A stretch of DNA of 64,000 nucleotides from Patulibacter defluvii. GTDB lineage: Bacteria; Actinomycetota; Thermoleophilia; Solirubrobacterales; Solirubrobacteraceae. The translations under genes and the position numbers were made by a program. Below are positions 36,928 to 45,819 of the stretch, one piece after another. Every line of letters starts with the position of its first letter. The stretch's first letter is position 1. The DNA is taken from contig NZ_JAWZSQ010000011.1 in assembly GCF_034096925.1 (NCBI RefSeq), positions 81,683 through 145,682 on the forward strand. The letters are read 5' to 3'. The notes beneath the pieces are model-generated. The model saw only the letters and a program-made list of their open reading frames with translations, was not told the origin of the DNA and did no database searches.

Positions 36928-38166
36928 ATGAGCTCCGTGACCGCCGACGAAGCGCATCACCATCACCACCACCACGAGGAGGGCGAGGTCAACGCCCCCG
37001 AGTGGACCGACGGCAAGCGCTACGCGTGGCTGCTCGGCCTGATCGTGCCGGTGGCGCCATTCATCGCCTACGGGCTCGTCGAGGCGACCGGCGCCGGCGT
37101 CTTCTGGTGGGCCGGGCCGGTCATCGTCTTCGTGCTGATGCCGCTGCTCGACGTGATCATCGGCACCGACGCCGAGAACCCGCCCGATCGCGTGCTGGCC
37201 TGGCTGGAGCAGGACAAGTACTACCGCTGGTGCACCTACGCGTTCCTGCCGCTGCAGTACGCGGGCCTGGTCTTCGCCGCCTGGCAGTGGGGCAGCGGCG
37301 ATCTCTCGGTGATCGAGAGCATCGGCCTGGCGACGACCGTCGGCTGCGTCAGCGGGATCGCGATCAACACCGCCCACGAGCTCGGCCACAAGCGGGCCGA
37401 CAGCGAGCGCTGGCTGTCGAAGGTCGCCCTCGCCCAGAGCTTCTACGGGCACTTCTTCATCGAGCACAACCGCGGTCACCACGTGCGCGTGGCGACGCCC
37501 GAGGATCCCGCCAGCTCGCGGCTGGGGGAGAGCTTCTACGCCTTCTGGCCGCGGACGGTCTCGGGCAGCCTGCGGTCGGCCTGGGAGCTGGAGCGGGAGC
37601 GCTTCCAGCGGCTGGAGAAGTCGCCCTGGACGATCAAGAACGACCTCCTCAACGCGTGGCTGATGAGCGTCGTCCTCTACGCGCTGCTGCTGGCCGTCTT
37701 CGGACTCGAGATCGCGCCCTACCTGGCGATCCAGGTCGTGATGGGCTTCTCGCTGCTGGAGATCGTCAACTACCTGGAGCACTACGGGCTGCGGCGCCAG
37801 AAGCGCGACGACGGCAGCGGCCGCTACGAGCGGACCCGGCCCGACCACAGCTGGAACAGCAACAACGTCGCCTCGAACGTCTTCCTCTACCACCTGCAGC
37901 GGCACAGCGATCACCACGCGCACCCGCTGCGCCGGTACCAGGCCCTGCGTCACTTCGACGAGGCGCCCGAGCTGCCGACGGGGTACGCGGGCATGATCGT
38001 CCTGGCGCTCTTCCCGCCGCTCTGGCGGAGGGTGATGGATCACCGCGTGCTGGCCCACTACGGTGGGGACGTGACCCTGGCGAACCTGCACCCCCGCAAG
38101 CGCGAGAAGCTGCTGCGCAAGTACGGCAACGGCGGCGGCGACACGACGCCGAAGGCGGCCGTCTGA
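36928..38166 (+). CDS. alkB: Alkane 1-monooxygenase
   Basis: 412 residues, integral-membrane non-haem diiron hydroxylase that inserts oxygen at the terminal carbon of alkanes. All histidine boxes are present: HELGHK, EHNRGHH, the NYLEHYGL signature and LQRHSDHHAHPLRRYQ. Six or so membrane helices surround them. The N-terminus carries seven consecutive His (residues 10-16), natural because it is embedded in normal sequence and lies far from the active site. ATG 36928 has GAGG about 9 bases upstream. Rubredoxin follows with a TGATG overlap and a TetR gene comes next, the common actinobacterial alkB layout. Confidence 0.96.
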   Translation: MSSVTADEAHHHHHHHEEGEVNAPEWTDGKRYAWLLGLIVPVAPFIAYGLVEATGAGVFWWAGPVIVFVLMPLLDVIIGTDAENPPDRVLAWLEQDKYYRWCTYAFLPLQYAGLVFAAWQWGSGDLSVIESIGLATTVGCVSGIAINTAHELGHKRADSERWLSKVALAQSFYGHFFIEHNRGHHVRVATPEDPASSRLGESFYAFWPRTVSGSLRSAWELERERFQRLEKSPWTIKNDLLNAWLMSVVLYALLLAVFGLEIAPYLAIQVVMGFSLLEIVNYLEHYGLRRQKRDDGSGRYERTRPDHSWNSNNVASNVFLYHLQRHSDHHAHPLRRYQALRHFDEAPELPTGYAGMIVLALFPPLWRRVMDHRVLAHYGGDVTLANLHPRKREKLLRKYGNGGGDTTPKAAV

Positions 38167-38339
38167 TGGCGGCCTTCCGCTGCCCCGAGTGCGGCTACGT
38201 GTACGACGAGGCCGCGGGCAACCCGCGCGAGGGGTTCCCGGCCGGGACGCCGTGGTCGGCGGTCCCGGACGGGTGGAACTGCCCCGACTGCGGGGTCGAG
38301 AGCAAGCTCGACTTCGAGCCGGTCGGCGAGGACGCGTGA
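38166..38339 (+). CDS. Rubredoxin, electron donor to AlkB
   Basis: 57 residues. Iron is bound by two Cys pairs, CPECGYVYD near the start and NCPDCG near the end. GTPWSAVPDGW between them is the standard rubredoxin turn. It passes electrons from a reductase to AlkB. Start ATG overlaps the alkB stop by one base. No rubredoxin reductase is in this window. Confidence 0.95.
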   Translation: MAAFRCPECGYVYDEAAGNPREGFPAGTPWSAVPDGWNCPDCGVESKLDFEPVGEDA

Positions 38340-38376
38340 CGCGCGGCCGCCGGCCGGGCGCCGACGCCGCCGGGCG

Positions 38377-38997
38377 ATGAGCCGCGGTCCGACCCCGTCG
38401 TTCGCCGACGCGACCCGCTCGCTGCTGCGGCGGACGCTGCTCGAAGCGGCGCGCGAGCTGGCGGCCGAGCGACCCTGGCGGGCGGTCACGATGGCGGCGA
38501 TCGCCGAGCGGGCCGGCGTCAGCCGCCAGACGCTCTACAACGAGTTCGGTGCGCGCGGGCCGCTGACCGAGGCGCTGGTGATGTACGAGGTCGACCGCTT
38601 CATCGCCGCGGTCGAGGCGGCCGTGGCGGCGCGCGCGACCGACCCGGCCGAGGCCCTGACGGCGGCGCTCGACGTCTTCCTGACCGCGGTCGCCGAGGAC
38701 CCGCTGGTGCGGGCGGTGGTGACCGAGGACGGCCGCGACGAGCTGCTGCCGCTGGTGACCTCGCAGGCGGCCCCGCTGCTCGGCTACGCGCGCGAGCGGC
38801 TGGCGGCGATCCTCAGCGGCCACTGGTCGCACGTCGCCGAGGACGAGGTCCGCTTCATGGCCGACACCCTCGTCCGCCTGGCCCTCAGCTACGTCGTGCT
38901 GCCGGTCGACGACCCGCGGCCGACGATCGACGGGATCACCCGGATGCTGCGGCCGTACGCGCAGCAGGTGCTGGGCGGGGTGCCGGCGGAAGGTTGA
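38377..38997 (+). CDS. TetR-family regulator of the alkane operon
   Basis: 206 residues. Helix-turn-helix at about 20-65 (VTMAAIAERAGVSRQTLYNE). The C-terminal part matches the ligand domain of AlkX-like repressors, ending DPRPTIDGITRMLRPYAQQV. In related actinobacteria this gene represses alkB and rubredoxin until fatty acids or acyl-CoA accumulate. It follows rubredoxin by 37 bases on the same strand and would be autoregulated from the alkB promoter. Confidence 0.88.
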   Translation: MSRGPTPSFADATRSLLRRTLLEAARELAAERPWRAVTMAAIAERAGVSRQTLYNEFGARGPLTEALVMYEVDRFIAAVEAAVAARATDPAEALTAALDVFLTAVAEDPLVRAVVTEDGRDELLPLVTSQAAPLLGYARERLAAILSGHWSHVAEDEVRFMADTLVRLALSYVVLPVDDPRPTIDGITRMLRPYAQQVLGGVPAEG

Positions 38998-39005
38998 ACG
39001 GGCGC

Positions 39006-39046
39006 GGGCCATGTTCAAGGTTAGGGGCGAACCTTGAACAAGGCCC
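39006..39046. terminator. Hairpin terminator between convergent TetR and fadH genes
   Basis: TGTTCAAGGTT (39012-39022) pairs perfectly with AACCTTGAACA (39030-39040). After one mismatch, five more GC pairs extend the stem to 39006 and 39046. Confidence 0.75.
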
Positions 39047-41068
39047 CTACAACCGCGCCCCCAGCTCCGTCCCCTGCTTGATCGCCCGCTTGGCGTCGAG
39101 CTCGGCGGCGACGTCGGCGCCGCCGATCAGGTGGACGCTCACGCCGGCGTCGACCAGCGGCTGGTGGAGGTCGCGGCGGGATTCCTGGCCGGTGCAGAGG
39201 ACGACGTGGTCGACGGCGAGCAGCAGCGGGCGCCGCTCGTCGCCGTCGCCGGTCGCGACGGTCAGGTGCAGGCCGTCGTCGTCGATCCGCTCGTAGCTGA
39301 CGCCGGCGTGCAGCTCGACCTGCTTGTGGGCGAGCGCGGCGCGGTGGACCCAGCCCGAGGTCTTGCCCAGGCCGGCACCGAGGCGCGAGGTCTTGCGCTG
39401 GAGCAGGTGGACCTGGCGCGGGGCCGGCGCCTGGACCGGGGTGATCACGCCGCCGCGCGCCTGCTCGGGATCGGTCACGCCCCACTCGGCCTGCCAGGCG
39501 GCCAGGTCGAGGGCCGGCGAGTGCTCGTGGACCAGGAACTCGCTGACGTCGTAGCCGATCCCGCCGGCTCCGACCACCGCCACCCGCGCGCCGACCGGGG
39601 CGCCCTCCAGCACCTCGGCGTAGGACAGCACCCGCTCGTGGTCGACGCCCGCGATCGCCGGGGTCCGCGGCCGCACCCCCGTCGCCAGCACCACCTCGTC
39701 GTAGCCGCGCAGCCCCTCGACGTCGGCCGTCGTGCCCAGCCGCAGCGTCACCCCGGTGCGGGCGATCCGGCGGTCGAAGTAGCGGAGGGTCTCGTGGAAC
39801 TCCTCCTTGCCCGGCACCCGCTTGGCGAGGTTGAACTGGCCGCCGATCTCGTCCGCCGCCTCCAGCAGGTCGACCGCATGACCGCGCTCGGCCAGGGTCG
39901 TCGCGCAGGCCAGCCCGGCCGGCCCCGCCCCGACGACGGCGATCCGCCGCGACCGCGCCGCCGGCTCGATCCGCAGCTTGGTCTCGTGCGCTGCCCGCGG
40001 GTTCACCAGGCAGGTCGCCGTCTTCTTGCGGAAGGTGTGGTCGAGACACGCCTGGTTGCAGGCGATGCAGGTGTTGATCTCGTCCGCGCGGCCCTCCGCG
40101 GCCTTCGCGACCCACGCCGGATCGGCCAGGAACGGCCGCGCCATCGAGACCATGTCCGCCTGGCCGCTGGCGAGGATCTGCTCCGCCTGGTCGGGCATGT
40201 TGATCCGGTTCGAGGCCACCACCGGGATCGAGACCTCCGGCCGCAGCTTGGCCGTCGCCCAGGTGAACGCCCCGCGCGGCACCGAGGTCACGATCGTCGG
40301 CACCCGCGCCTCGTGCCAGCCGATCCCGGTGTTGAGGATCGTCGCTCCCGCGCCCTCGACCTCGTGGGCCAGGGCGACGACCTCGTCCCAGCTCTGGCCG
40401 TCCGGCACCAGGTCGAGCAGCGAGATCCGGTAGACGACGATGAAGTCCTCGCCGACCGCCTCGCGGACCCGCCGCACCACCTCGACCGGGAACCGCCGCC
40501 GGCGCTCGGCGGTGCCGCCCCACTCGTCCCGCCGCTGGTTGGTGCGCGGGGCCAGGAACTGGTTCAGCAGGTAGCCCTCGGAGCCCATGATCTCGACCCC
40601 GTCGTAGCCGGCCTCGCGGGCGAGCGCGGCGCTGGCGGCGAAGTCGGCGATCGTCTGGACCACCGCCTCGGCGCTCATCGCCTTGGCCGCGAAGGGCGTG
40701 ATCGGCGACTTCGTGGCCGAGGCCGACTGCGAGAGCGGGTGGTAGGCGTAGCGGCCCGCGTGCAGCAGCTGGAGCGCGATCCGGCCGCCCTCGGCGTGGA
40801 CCGCGTCGGTGATCCGGCGGTGGTGGCGCAGCGCCCGCCGCGACGACAGCTCCGACGCCAGCGGCAGCAGCCAGCCGGTGCGGTTGGGAGAGTAGCCGCC
40901 GGTCACGATCAGGCCGACCCCGCCCTTGGCCCGCTCGGCGAAGTAGGCGGCCAGCCGTCCCGCGTCCCACGCCCGGTCCTCGAGCCCGGTGTGCATCGAC
41001 CCCATCAGGACCCGGTTGGGGAGCGTCGTGAAGCCGAGGTCGAGCGGCGCGAGCAGGCGGTCGTACAT
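39047..41068 (-). CDS. fadH: 2,4-dienoyl-CoA reductase (NADPH), FadH type
   Basis: 673 residues. The N-terminal TIM barrel of Old Yellow Enzymes (FMN site) begins with GFTTLPNRVLMGSMHTGLED. The 4Fe-4S Cys set is CIACNQACLDHTFRKKTATC. A C-terminal FAD/NADPH module follows, with VVGAGPAGLACATTLAERG near residue 380. FadH reduces dienoyl-CoA intermediates of unsaturated fatty-acid oxidation, which fits the neighbouring alkane and acyl-CoA genes. The start is ATG 41068, 8 bases after TACCGT; the open frame continues 24 codons upstream past the promoter. Confidence 0.92.
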   Translation of the reverse strand: MYDRLLAPLDLGFTTLPNRVLMGSMHTGLEDRAWDAGRLAAYFAERAKGGVGLIVTGGYSPNRTGWLLPLASELSSRRALRHHRRITDAVHAEGGRIALQLLHAGRYAYHPLSQSASATKSPITPFAAKAMSAEAVVQTIADFAASAALAREAGYDGVEIMGSEGYLLNQFLAPRTNQRRDEWGGTAERRRRFPVEVVRRVREAVGEDFIVVYRISLLDLVPDGQSWDEVVALAHEVEGAGATILNTGIGWHEARVPTIVTSVPRGAFTWATAKLRPEVSIPVVASNRINMPDQAEQILASGQADMVSMARPFLADPAWVAKAAEGRADEINTCIACNQACLDHTFRKKTATCLVNPRAAHETKLRIEPAARSRRIAVVGAGPAGLACATTLAERGHAVDLLEAADEIGGQFNLAKRVPGKEEFHETLRYFDRRIARTGVTLRLGTTADVEGLRGYDEVVLATGVRPRTPAIAGVDHERVLSYAEVLEGAPVGARVAVVGAGGIGYDVSEFLVHEHSPALDLAAWQAEWGVTDPEQARGGVITPVQAPAPRQVHLLQRKTSRLGAGLGKTSGWVHRAALAHKQVELHAGVSYERIDDDGLHLTVATGDGDERRPLLLAVDHVVLCTGQESRRDLHQPLVDAGVSVHLIGGADVAAELDAKRAIKQGTELGARL

Positions 41069-41076
41069 TCCTACCC

Positions 41077-41082
41077 ACGGTA
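41077..41082 (-). promoter_or_regulatory. Probable -10 box for fadH
   Basis: TACCGT on the minus strand, 8 bases before ATG 41068, giving an almost leaderless mRNA. Confidence 0.5.
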
Positions 41083-41248
41083 GCAGCAGGCGGTCGGGCC
41101 ACCGAGCCGAGCGCGCGCCGGATGGGACCGGGAGCGTCATCTATGGCGCGGGCTCGGGGTGGGAGGGCGGCGATCCTGGCGCGCCGGCGTTGCCCCGCGC
41201 GGAGATACTGCGGCAGGCGTCCCGTCCCGAGCCCAGGAGGCCCCCGCC

Positions 41249-42637
41249 GTGTCCGCAGCCGCCACCGTCGCCGACCCCGCTCCCGCCGAGGACGAGGGCT
41301 ACGAGCGGGGGCTGAAGAACCGCCAGATCCAGATGATCGCGATCGGCGGCGCGATCGGGACCGGGCTCTTCTTCGGCGCCGGGACCGCGATCACGAAGGC
41401 CGGGCCGAGCCTGATCGCCGCCTACCTGGTGGCGGGCGTGGCGATCTTCTTCGTGATGCGGGCGCTCGGCGAGCTGCTGATGTACCGCCCGGTCGCCGGC
41501 AGCTTCGCCGACTACGCCCGCGAGTTCCTGGGGCCGTTCGCCGGCTTCGCCACCGGCTGGACCTACTGGATCACCTGGGTGGTGACCGGGATGGCCGAGC
41601 TGACCGCCGCCGGCAAGTACGTCGCCTACTGGATCGACATCCCGCAGTGGGTCACGGCGCTGGTCGTGCTGCTGGTGCTGTTCGGCGCCAACCTGATCTC
41701 GGTCAAGGTCTTCGGCGAGGCCGAGTTCTGGTTCTCGATGATCAAGGTGACGGCGATCATCGGCATGATCCTGCTCGGCCTCGGGGTGCTGATCTTCGGC
41801 TTCAGCGACGCCGGCGACACGGCCAGCGTCGCCCACCTGTGGGACGACGGCGGCTTCGCCCCGCACGGGATCTGGCAGACGCTGCTGGTGCTCCAGGTGG
41901 TGATGTTCGCCTACGTCGGGGTCGAGCTGATCGGCGTCACGGCCAGCGAGGCCGAGGACCCGAAGACGATGCTGCCACGGGCGATCAACACCGTGCCGTG
42001 GCGGATCGGGCTCTTCTACATCGGCTCGCTGGTGGTGATCCTGGCGATGGTCGAGTGGCGCCGGTTCGAGCCGAACACCAGCCCCTTCGTGCTCGCCTTC
42101 GACCAGGTCGGGATCGGCGCGGCGGCGGGGATCGTCAACTTCATCCTGCTGACGGCGGCGCTCTCCTCCTGCAACTCCGGCCTCTACTCGACCGGCCGCA
42201 TGATCCGCTCGCTCTCGCTGTCGCAGCAGGCCCCGCGCGCGCTCTCGCGGCTCAGCCGCCGCCACGTGCCGGCCGGCGGGATCGCGCTCTCGGTGGCGGT
42301 GATGGCGATCGGCGTGATCGTCAACGCGCTGGTCCCGGCGAAGGCGTTCACGTACATCACCTCGGTCGCCACGGTCGGGATCCTCTGGGTCTGGGGGATC
42401 ATCCTCGTCTCGCACTGGCGCTACCGGCGGGCGGTCGATGTCGGCCGGCTGCCGCGGTCGAGCTTCCGGATGCCGGGCGCGCCCTGGACCGGCCTCGTCT
42501 CGCTGGCCTTCCTGGTCTTCGTGCTGGTGCTGCTCGGCTTCGACGCCGACAACCGGGTCGCGCTCTACGTCGCCCCGGCGTGGGCGCTGGCGCTGCTGGT
42601 CGGGTACCGCTGGACGACCGCCCGCGTCGCGACGTAG
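41249..42637 (+). CDS. Amino-acid permease (APC/AAT family)
   Basis: 462 residues, 12 predicted membrane helices. LKNRQIQMIAIGGAIGTGLF at residues about 22-41 is the signature of CycA/GabP/AroP transporters, followed by GELLMYRPVAGSFADYAREF. Conserved EAEDPKTMLPRAINTVPWRI lies in mid-protein. It should take up amino acids with protons; specificity is not decidable. GTG 41249 has a perfect AGGAGG 8 bases upstream. It diverges from fadH. Confidence 0.92.
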   Translation: MSAAATVADPAPAEDEGYERGLKNRQIQMIAIGGAIGTGLFFGAGTAITKAGPSLIAAYLVAGVAIFFVMRALGELLMYRPVAGSFADYAREFLGPFAGFATGWTYWITWVVTGMAELTAAGKYVAYWIDIPQWVTALVVLLVLFGANLISVKVFGEAEFWFSMIKVTAIIGMILLGLGVLIFGFSDAGDTASVAHLWDDGGFAPHGIWQTLLVLQVVMFAYVGVELIGVTASEAEDPKTMLPRAINTVPWRIGLFYIGSLVVILAMVEWRRFEPNTSPFVLAFDQVGIGAAAGIVNFILLTAALSSCNSGLYSTGRMIRSLSLSQQAPRALSRLSRRHVPAGGIALSVAVMAIGVIVNALVPAKAFTYITSVATVGILWVWGIILVSHWRYRRAVDVGRLPRSSFRMPGAPWTGLVSLAFLVFVLVLLGFDADNRVALYVAPAWALALLVGYRWTTARVAT

Positions 42638-42646
42638 CCCGTGACG

Positions 42647-42666
42647 GCCCCGCCCGCCGGCGGGGC
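42647..42666 (+). terminator. Short hairpin terminator after the permease gene
   Basis: GCCCCGCC (42647-42654) pairs with GGCGGGGC (42659-42666) around four bases, 10 bases after the stop. Confidence 0.55.
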
Positions 42667-42706
42667 TGCGGCGTACGCGGGGATGTCGTGCGCGCGCCCG
42701 GGCGTG

Positions 42707-42712
42707 TAGGTT
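42707..42712 (+). promoter_or_regulatory. Probable -10 box for the leader ORF and hydrolase-synthetase gene
   Basis: TAGGTT, predicted start near 42719, followed by GAAGGAG (42721-42727) as ribosome site for ATG 42733. No good -35 box. Confidence 0.45.
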
Positions 42713-42732
42713 CGCGGGGCGAAGGAGCCGCG

Positions 42733-42801
42733 ATGGACGTACGTTGGGTCAGGACCGCCCCGGTGGCGGCAGGAGCAGGCAACGGCCCGGAGGGGTGCTG
42801 A
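42733..42801 (+). CDS. Possible 22-residue leader peptide overlapping the next gene
   Basis: ATG 42733 lies 5 bases after a strong GAAGGAG. The peptide starts MDVRWVRTAPVA and ends PEGC. Its stop TGA overlaps the next ATG (TGATG at 42799-42803). It is in another frame from the downstream gene, so it is not an N-terminal extension. It uses GTA, CGT, AGG, GGA and GCA codons that are scarce in neighbouring genes. It may couple or attenuate translation of the main gene. Confidence 0.45.
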   Translation: MDVRWVRTAPVAAGAGNGPEGC

Positions 42802-45761
42802 TGAAGCTGGTGCCGGACGCGATCGCGCGACCGAGCGCGCGGGTGGGGGCGATCGCCCAGAACGCGCTCGAGGTGGTGCGCTTCGGCGGGCTGGAGACCG
42901 GCGAGGAGCCGGCCCCGTTCGACGTCGTCGCCGAGCAGCGGGTCTACCGCCTGCGCCACTACTTCCCCGACGACATCACCGAGGGCCGGCCGGCGATCCT
43001 GCTGGTGCCGCCGCTGATGCTGACGGCCGAGGTCTACGACGTCTCGCCGAACTCGAGCGCCGTCCGCGACCTGCACGCGCTCGGGCTCGACCCGTGGGTG
43101 GTCGACTTCGGTGCCCCCGAGCGCGAGGAGGGCGGCCTGGAGCGGACGCTGACCGACCACGTGCTGGCGGTCAGCGAGGCGATCGACCGCGTCCGCGAGG
43201 CGACCGGCGGCGACATCCACCTCGGCGGCTACAGCCAGGGCGGGATGTTCTGCTACCAGGCGGCCTCGTACCGCCGCAGCGCCGGGCTCGAGAGCATCAT
43301 CGTCTTCGGCAGCCCGGTCGACGTCGGCAACGCGGTTCCGCTGGGGATCCCCGCCGGGGTCGCCGGCCGGGCGGCGATGTTCCTCGCCGACCACGTCTTC
43401 GAGGGCCGCGGCCTGCCCGCCTGGGCCAGCCGCACCGGCTTCCGGCTGCTCGACCCGGTCAAGTCGGTCCGCTCGCAGGTCGAGTTCCTCTTCCAGCTCC
43501 ACGACCGCGAGGCGCTGCTCCCGCGCGAGGGCCAGCGGCGGTTCCTCCAGGGCGAGGGCTGGGTCGCGTGGTCGGGGCCGGCGCTGCAGGAGCTGCTGCG
43601 CCAGTTCGTCGCCCACAACCGGATGGTCTCGGGCGGGATCGTGATCGACGGGGCGCTGGTGACCCTGGCCGACATCACCTGCCCGGTGCTGGCCTTCGTC
43701 GGCGAGGTCGACGAGATCGCCCCGCCCGACGCGGTCCGGGCGATCCGCCGCGCGGCGCCGCGGGCGGAGACCTACGAGATGCCGCTGCCGGCCGGCCACT
43801 TCGGCCTGGTCGTCGGCAGCCGCGCCGGCCGCGACACCTGGCCGACCGTCGCCCGCTGGGCCGAGTGGCGCGCCGGCCGCGGCGAGCTGCCGGAGACGAT
43901 CAGCCGGATCGTCGACGACGAGCCGCGCCAGCTCGAGGTCGGGGCGGGGACGACGATCGGCACCAGCGTCGAGCTGGCCGGCACGGTCGGGGTCGGGATC
44001 GTCCGCTCGCTGACCCGCGGCGCCCGCCGCTCGGTCCGCAACGTCCGCGAGCTGGCCGCCGAGGCCGCCGGCCAGCTGCCGCGGCTGTTCCGGCTGGAGC
44101 AGATCGGGCCGAAGACGCGGATCTCGCTCGGGCTGCTGCTCGACGAGCAGGCGGAGCGGGCGCCGGACGACGTCCTCTTCCTGTTCGAGGACCGGGCCCA
44201 CGCCCACGGCGCGGTCAAGACCCGGATCGACAACATCGTCAAGGGCCTGATCAGCGTCGGCGTCCGCCAGGGCCAGCACGTCGGCGTGCTGATGGAGCCG
44301 CGGCCGAGCTCGCTCTCGGTGGTCGCGGCGCTCAGCCGGCTGGGCGCGGTCGTGGTCCTGATGCGACCCGACGGCGCGCTCGAGCGCGAGGCCGAGCTGG
44401 GCCAGGTCGAGCGGGTCGTCGCCGACCCGGAGCAGGCCGAGGCGGCCGCGGCCGCGCTCGGCGTCGAGGTGCTGGTGCTGGGCGGCGGCGGCGAGCCGCG
44501 CGACCTGGGGCCGCACGTGCTCGACATGGAGCGGATCGACCCTGACCAGGTCGACGTGCCGGCCTGGTACGCGGCCAACCCGGGCCGCGCGGTCGACCTG
44601 GCGTTCATCGTCTTCACCGGCGAGGGCGACCGCACGCGAGCCAAGCGGATCACCAACCACCGCTGGGCGCTGTCGGCCTTCGGCACCGCGTCGTCGGCGG
44701 CGCTGTCGCCCTCCGACACGGTCTACGCGGTGACCCCGCTGCACCATCCGTCGGGCCTGCTGACGAGCATCGGCGGCGCGGTCGCCTCGGGGGCCCGGAT
44801 CGCGCTCGCGCGGCACTTCGACGCCGACACCTTCTGGGAGGAGGTCCGCCGCTACGGCGTGACGGTCGTCTCCTACACGTGGGCGCTGCTGGCCGAGCTG
44901 GCCGAGGCCCCGCCGCACGTGGCCGAGCAGCACCACCCGGTGCGGCTGTTCGTCGGCTCCGGCATGCCGCGGGGGCTGTGGAAGCGGGTCCAGGAGCGGT
45001 TCAAGCCGGCGCGGGTGCTGGAGTTCTACGCCTCGACCGAGGGCGACGCGGTGCTGGTCAACGTGACCGGCACCAAGGCCGGGTCGAAGGGCCGCCAGCT
45101 GCCCGGCAGCGCCGAGGTCCGGCTGGCCGCCTGGGATCCGACCGTCGCCGAGCTGATCGAGGGACCGGACGGGTTCGTCCTGCCCTGCACGCCGGGCGAG
45201 GTCGGGATGCTGCTCACCCGGGTCCGGACCGGCGTCGAGGTGGCGCCCGGCCACCCGCTGCGCGGGGTCTTCGCCCGCGGCGACGCCTGGCACGTGACCG
45301 GCGACCTGTTCCGGGTCGACGAGGACGGCGACTACTGGCTGGTCGACCACGGCAAGGCGGCGATCCAGACCGACCACGGCCCGGTCTACGCCTTCCCGAT
45401 CCAGGACGCGCTCGGCGACCTGCCGGCGATCGACCTCTCGGTGGCCTACGCGCTGGAGGCGGGGGAGGGCCGGACGCTGGCGGTCGCGGCGGCGACGCTG
45501 CGCGGCGACCAGCAGCTGGACGGCGCCGACCTGACCGCCGCGCTGGCGACGCTCGAGCCCGAGCACCGGCCGGACGTCGTCCACGTGGTCGACGACATCC
45601 CGCTGACCACCTGGTTCCGCCCGATCACCGGCCCGCTGCGCGACGCCGGCCTGCCGCCGGTCGGCCGGGCCTGGGCCTACGACGCCGGCGAGCAGCGCTA
45701 CGTGCCGCTGACCGAGGAGCGCCGCGCGGCCCTGGCCGGCGCGGCCCCGGCGAAGGCCTGA
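42801..45761 (+). CDS. Fusion of PhaC-like alpha/beta hydrolase and acyl-CoA synthetase-like domain
   Basis: 986 residues. Residues about 40-360 are an alpha/beta hydrolase close to PHA synthases. The nucleophile elbow is GGYSQGGMF with Ser145 where PhaC has Cys, and the likely acid and His lie in GEVDEIAPPD (about 300) and PAGHFGLVVG (about 333). Residues about 430-986 are an adenylate-forming domain: FYASTEGDAV (about 741) and WHVTGDLFRVDEDGDYWLVD (about 830) fit. However, the ATP-binding loop reads VFTGEGDRTRAKRIT instead of SGTTGxPKG, and the end WFRPITGPLR lacks the usual catalytic Lys. A family with this layout and length is known in mycolic-acid bacteria. Activity may be altered. GGAGGGG precedes ATG by 5 bases. 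Confidence 0.88.
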   Translation: MKLVPDAIARPSARVGAIAQNALEVVRFGGLETGEEPAPFDVVAEQRVYRLRHYFPDDITEGRPAILLVPPLMLTAEVYDVSPNSSAVRDLHALGLDPWVVDFGAPEREEGGLERTLTDHVLAVSEAIDRVREATGGDIHLGGYSQGGMFCYQAASYRRSAGLESIIVFGSPVDVGNAVPLGIPAGVAGRAAMFLADHVFEGRGLPAWASRTGFRLLDPVKSVRSQVEFLFQLHDREALLPREGQRRFLQGEGWVAWSGPALQELLRQFVAHNRMVSGGIVIDGALVTLADITCPVLAFVGEVDEIAPPDAVRAIRRAAPRAETYEMPLPAGHFGLVVGSRAGRDTWPTVARWAEWRAGRGELPETISRIVDDEPRQLEVGAGTTIGTSVELAGTVGVGIVRSLTRGARRSVRNVRELAAEAAGQLPRLFRLEQIGPKTRISLGLLLDEQAERAPDDVLFLFEDRAHAHGAVKTRIDNIVKGLISVGVRQGQHVGVLMEPRPSSLSVVAALSRLGAVVVLMRPDGALEREAELGQVERVVADPEQAEAAAAALGVEVLVLGGGGEPRDLGPHVLDMERIDPDQVDVPAWYAANPGRAVDLAFIVFTGEGDRTRAKRITNHRWALSAFGTASSAALSPSDTVYAVTPLHHPSGLLTSIGGAVASGARIALARHFDADTFWEEVRRYGVTVVSYTWALLAELAEAPPHVAEQHHPVRLFVGSGMPRGLWKRVQERFKPARVLEFYASTEGDAVLVNVTGTKAGSKGRQLPGSAEVRLAAWDPTVAELIEGPDGFVLPCTPGEVGMLLTRVRTGVEVAPGHPLRGVFARGDAWHVTGDLFRVDEDGDYWLVDHGKAAIQTDHGPVYAFPIQDALGDLPAIDLSVAYALEAGEGRTLAVAAATLRGDQQLDGADLTAALATLEPEHRPDVVHVVDDIPLTTWFRPITGPLRDAGLPPVGRAWAYDAGEQRYVPLTEERRAALAGAAPAKA

Positions 45762-45790
45762 GGCGGGCGGGTCGCCGCCCGCCCGCTGTC

Positions 45791-45819
45791 ACGTTCCGGT
45801 CGCCCGGCGACCGGAACGT
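45791..45819. repeat. Short palindromic element (inner-pair relative), copy B
   Basis: 14-bp arms ACGTTCCGGTCGCC (45791-45804) and its inverse (45806-45819) flank one base; the ACGT centres are 25 bases apart, as at 6918-6952. It sits between convergent genes and its right arm reaches the stop codon of the TetR gene. Confidence 0.75.

Noticed and set aside
36955..36975. Poly-His run of AlkB as a cloning tag
   Set aside because: Flanking sequence is ordinary genomic sequence with a natural ribosome site and no vector features.
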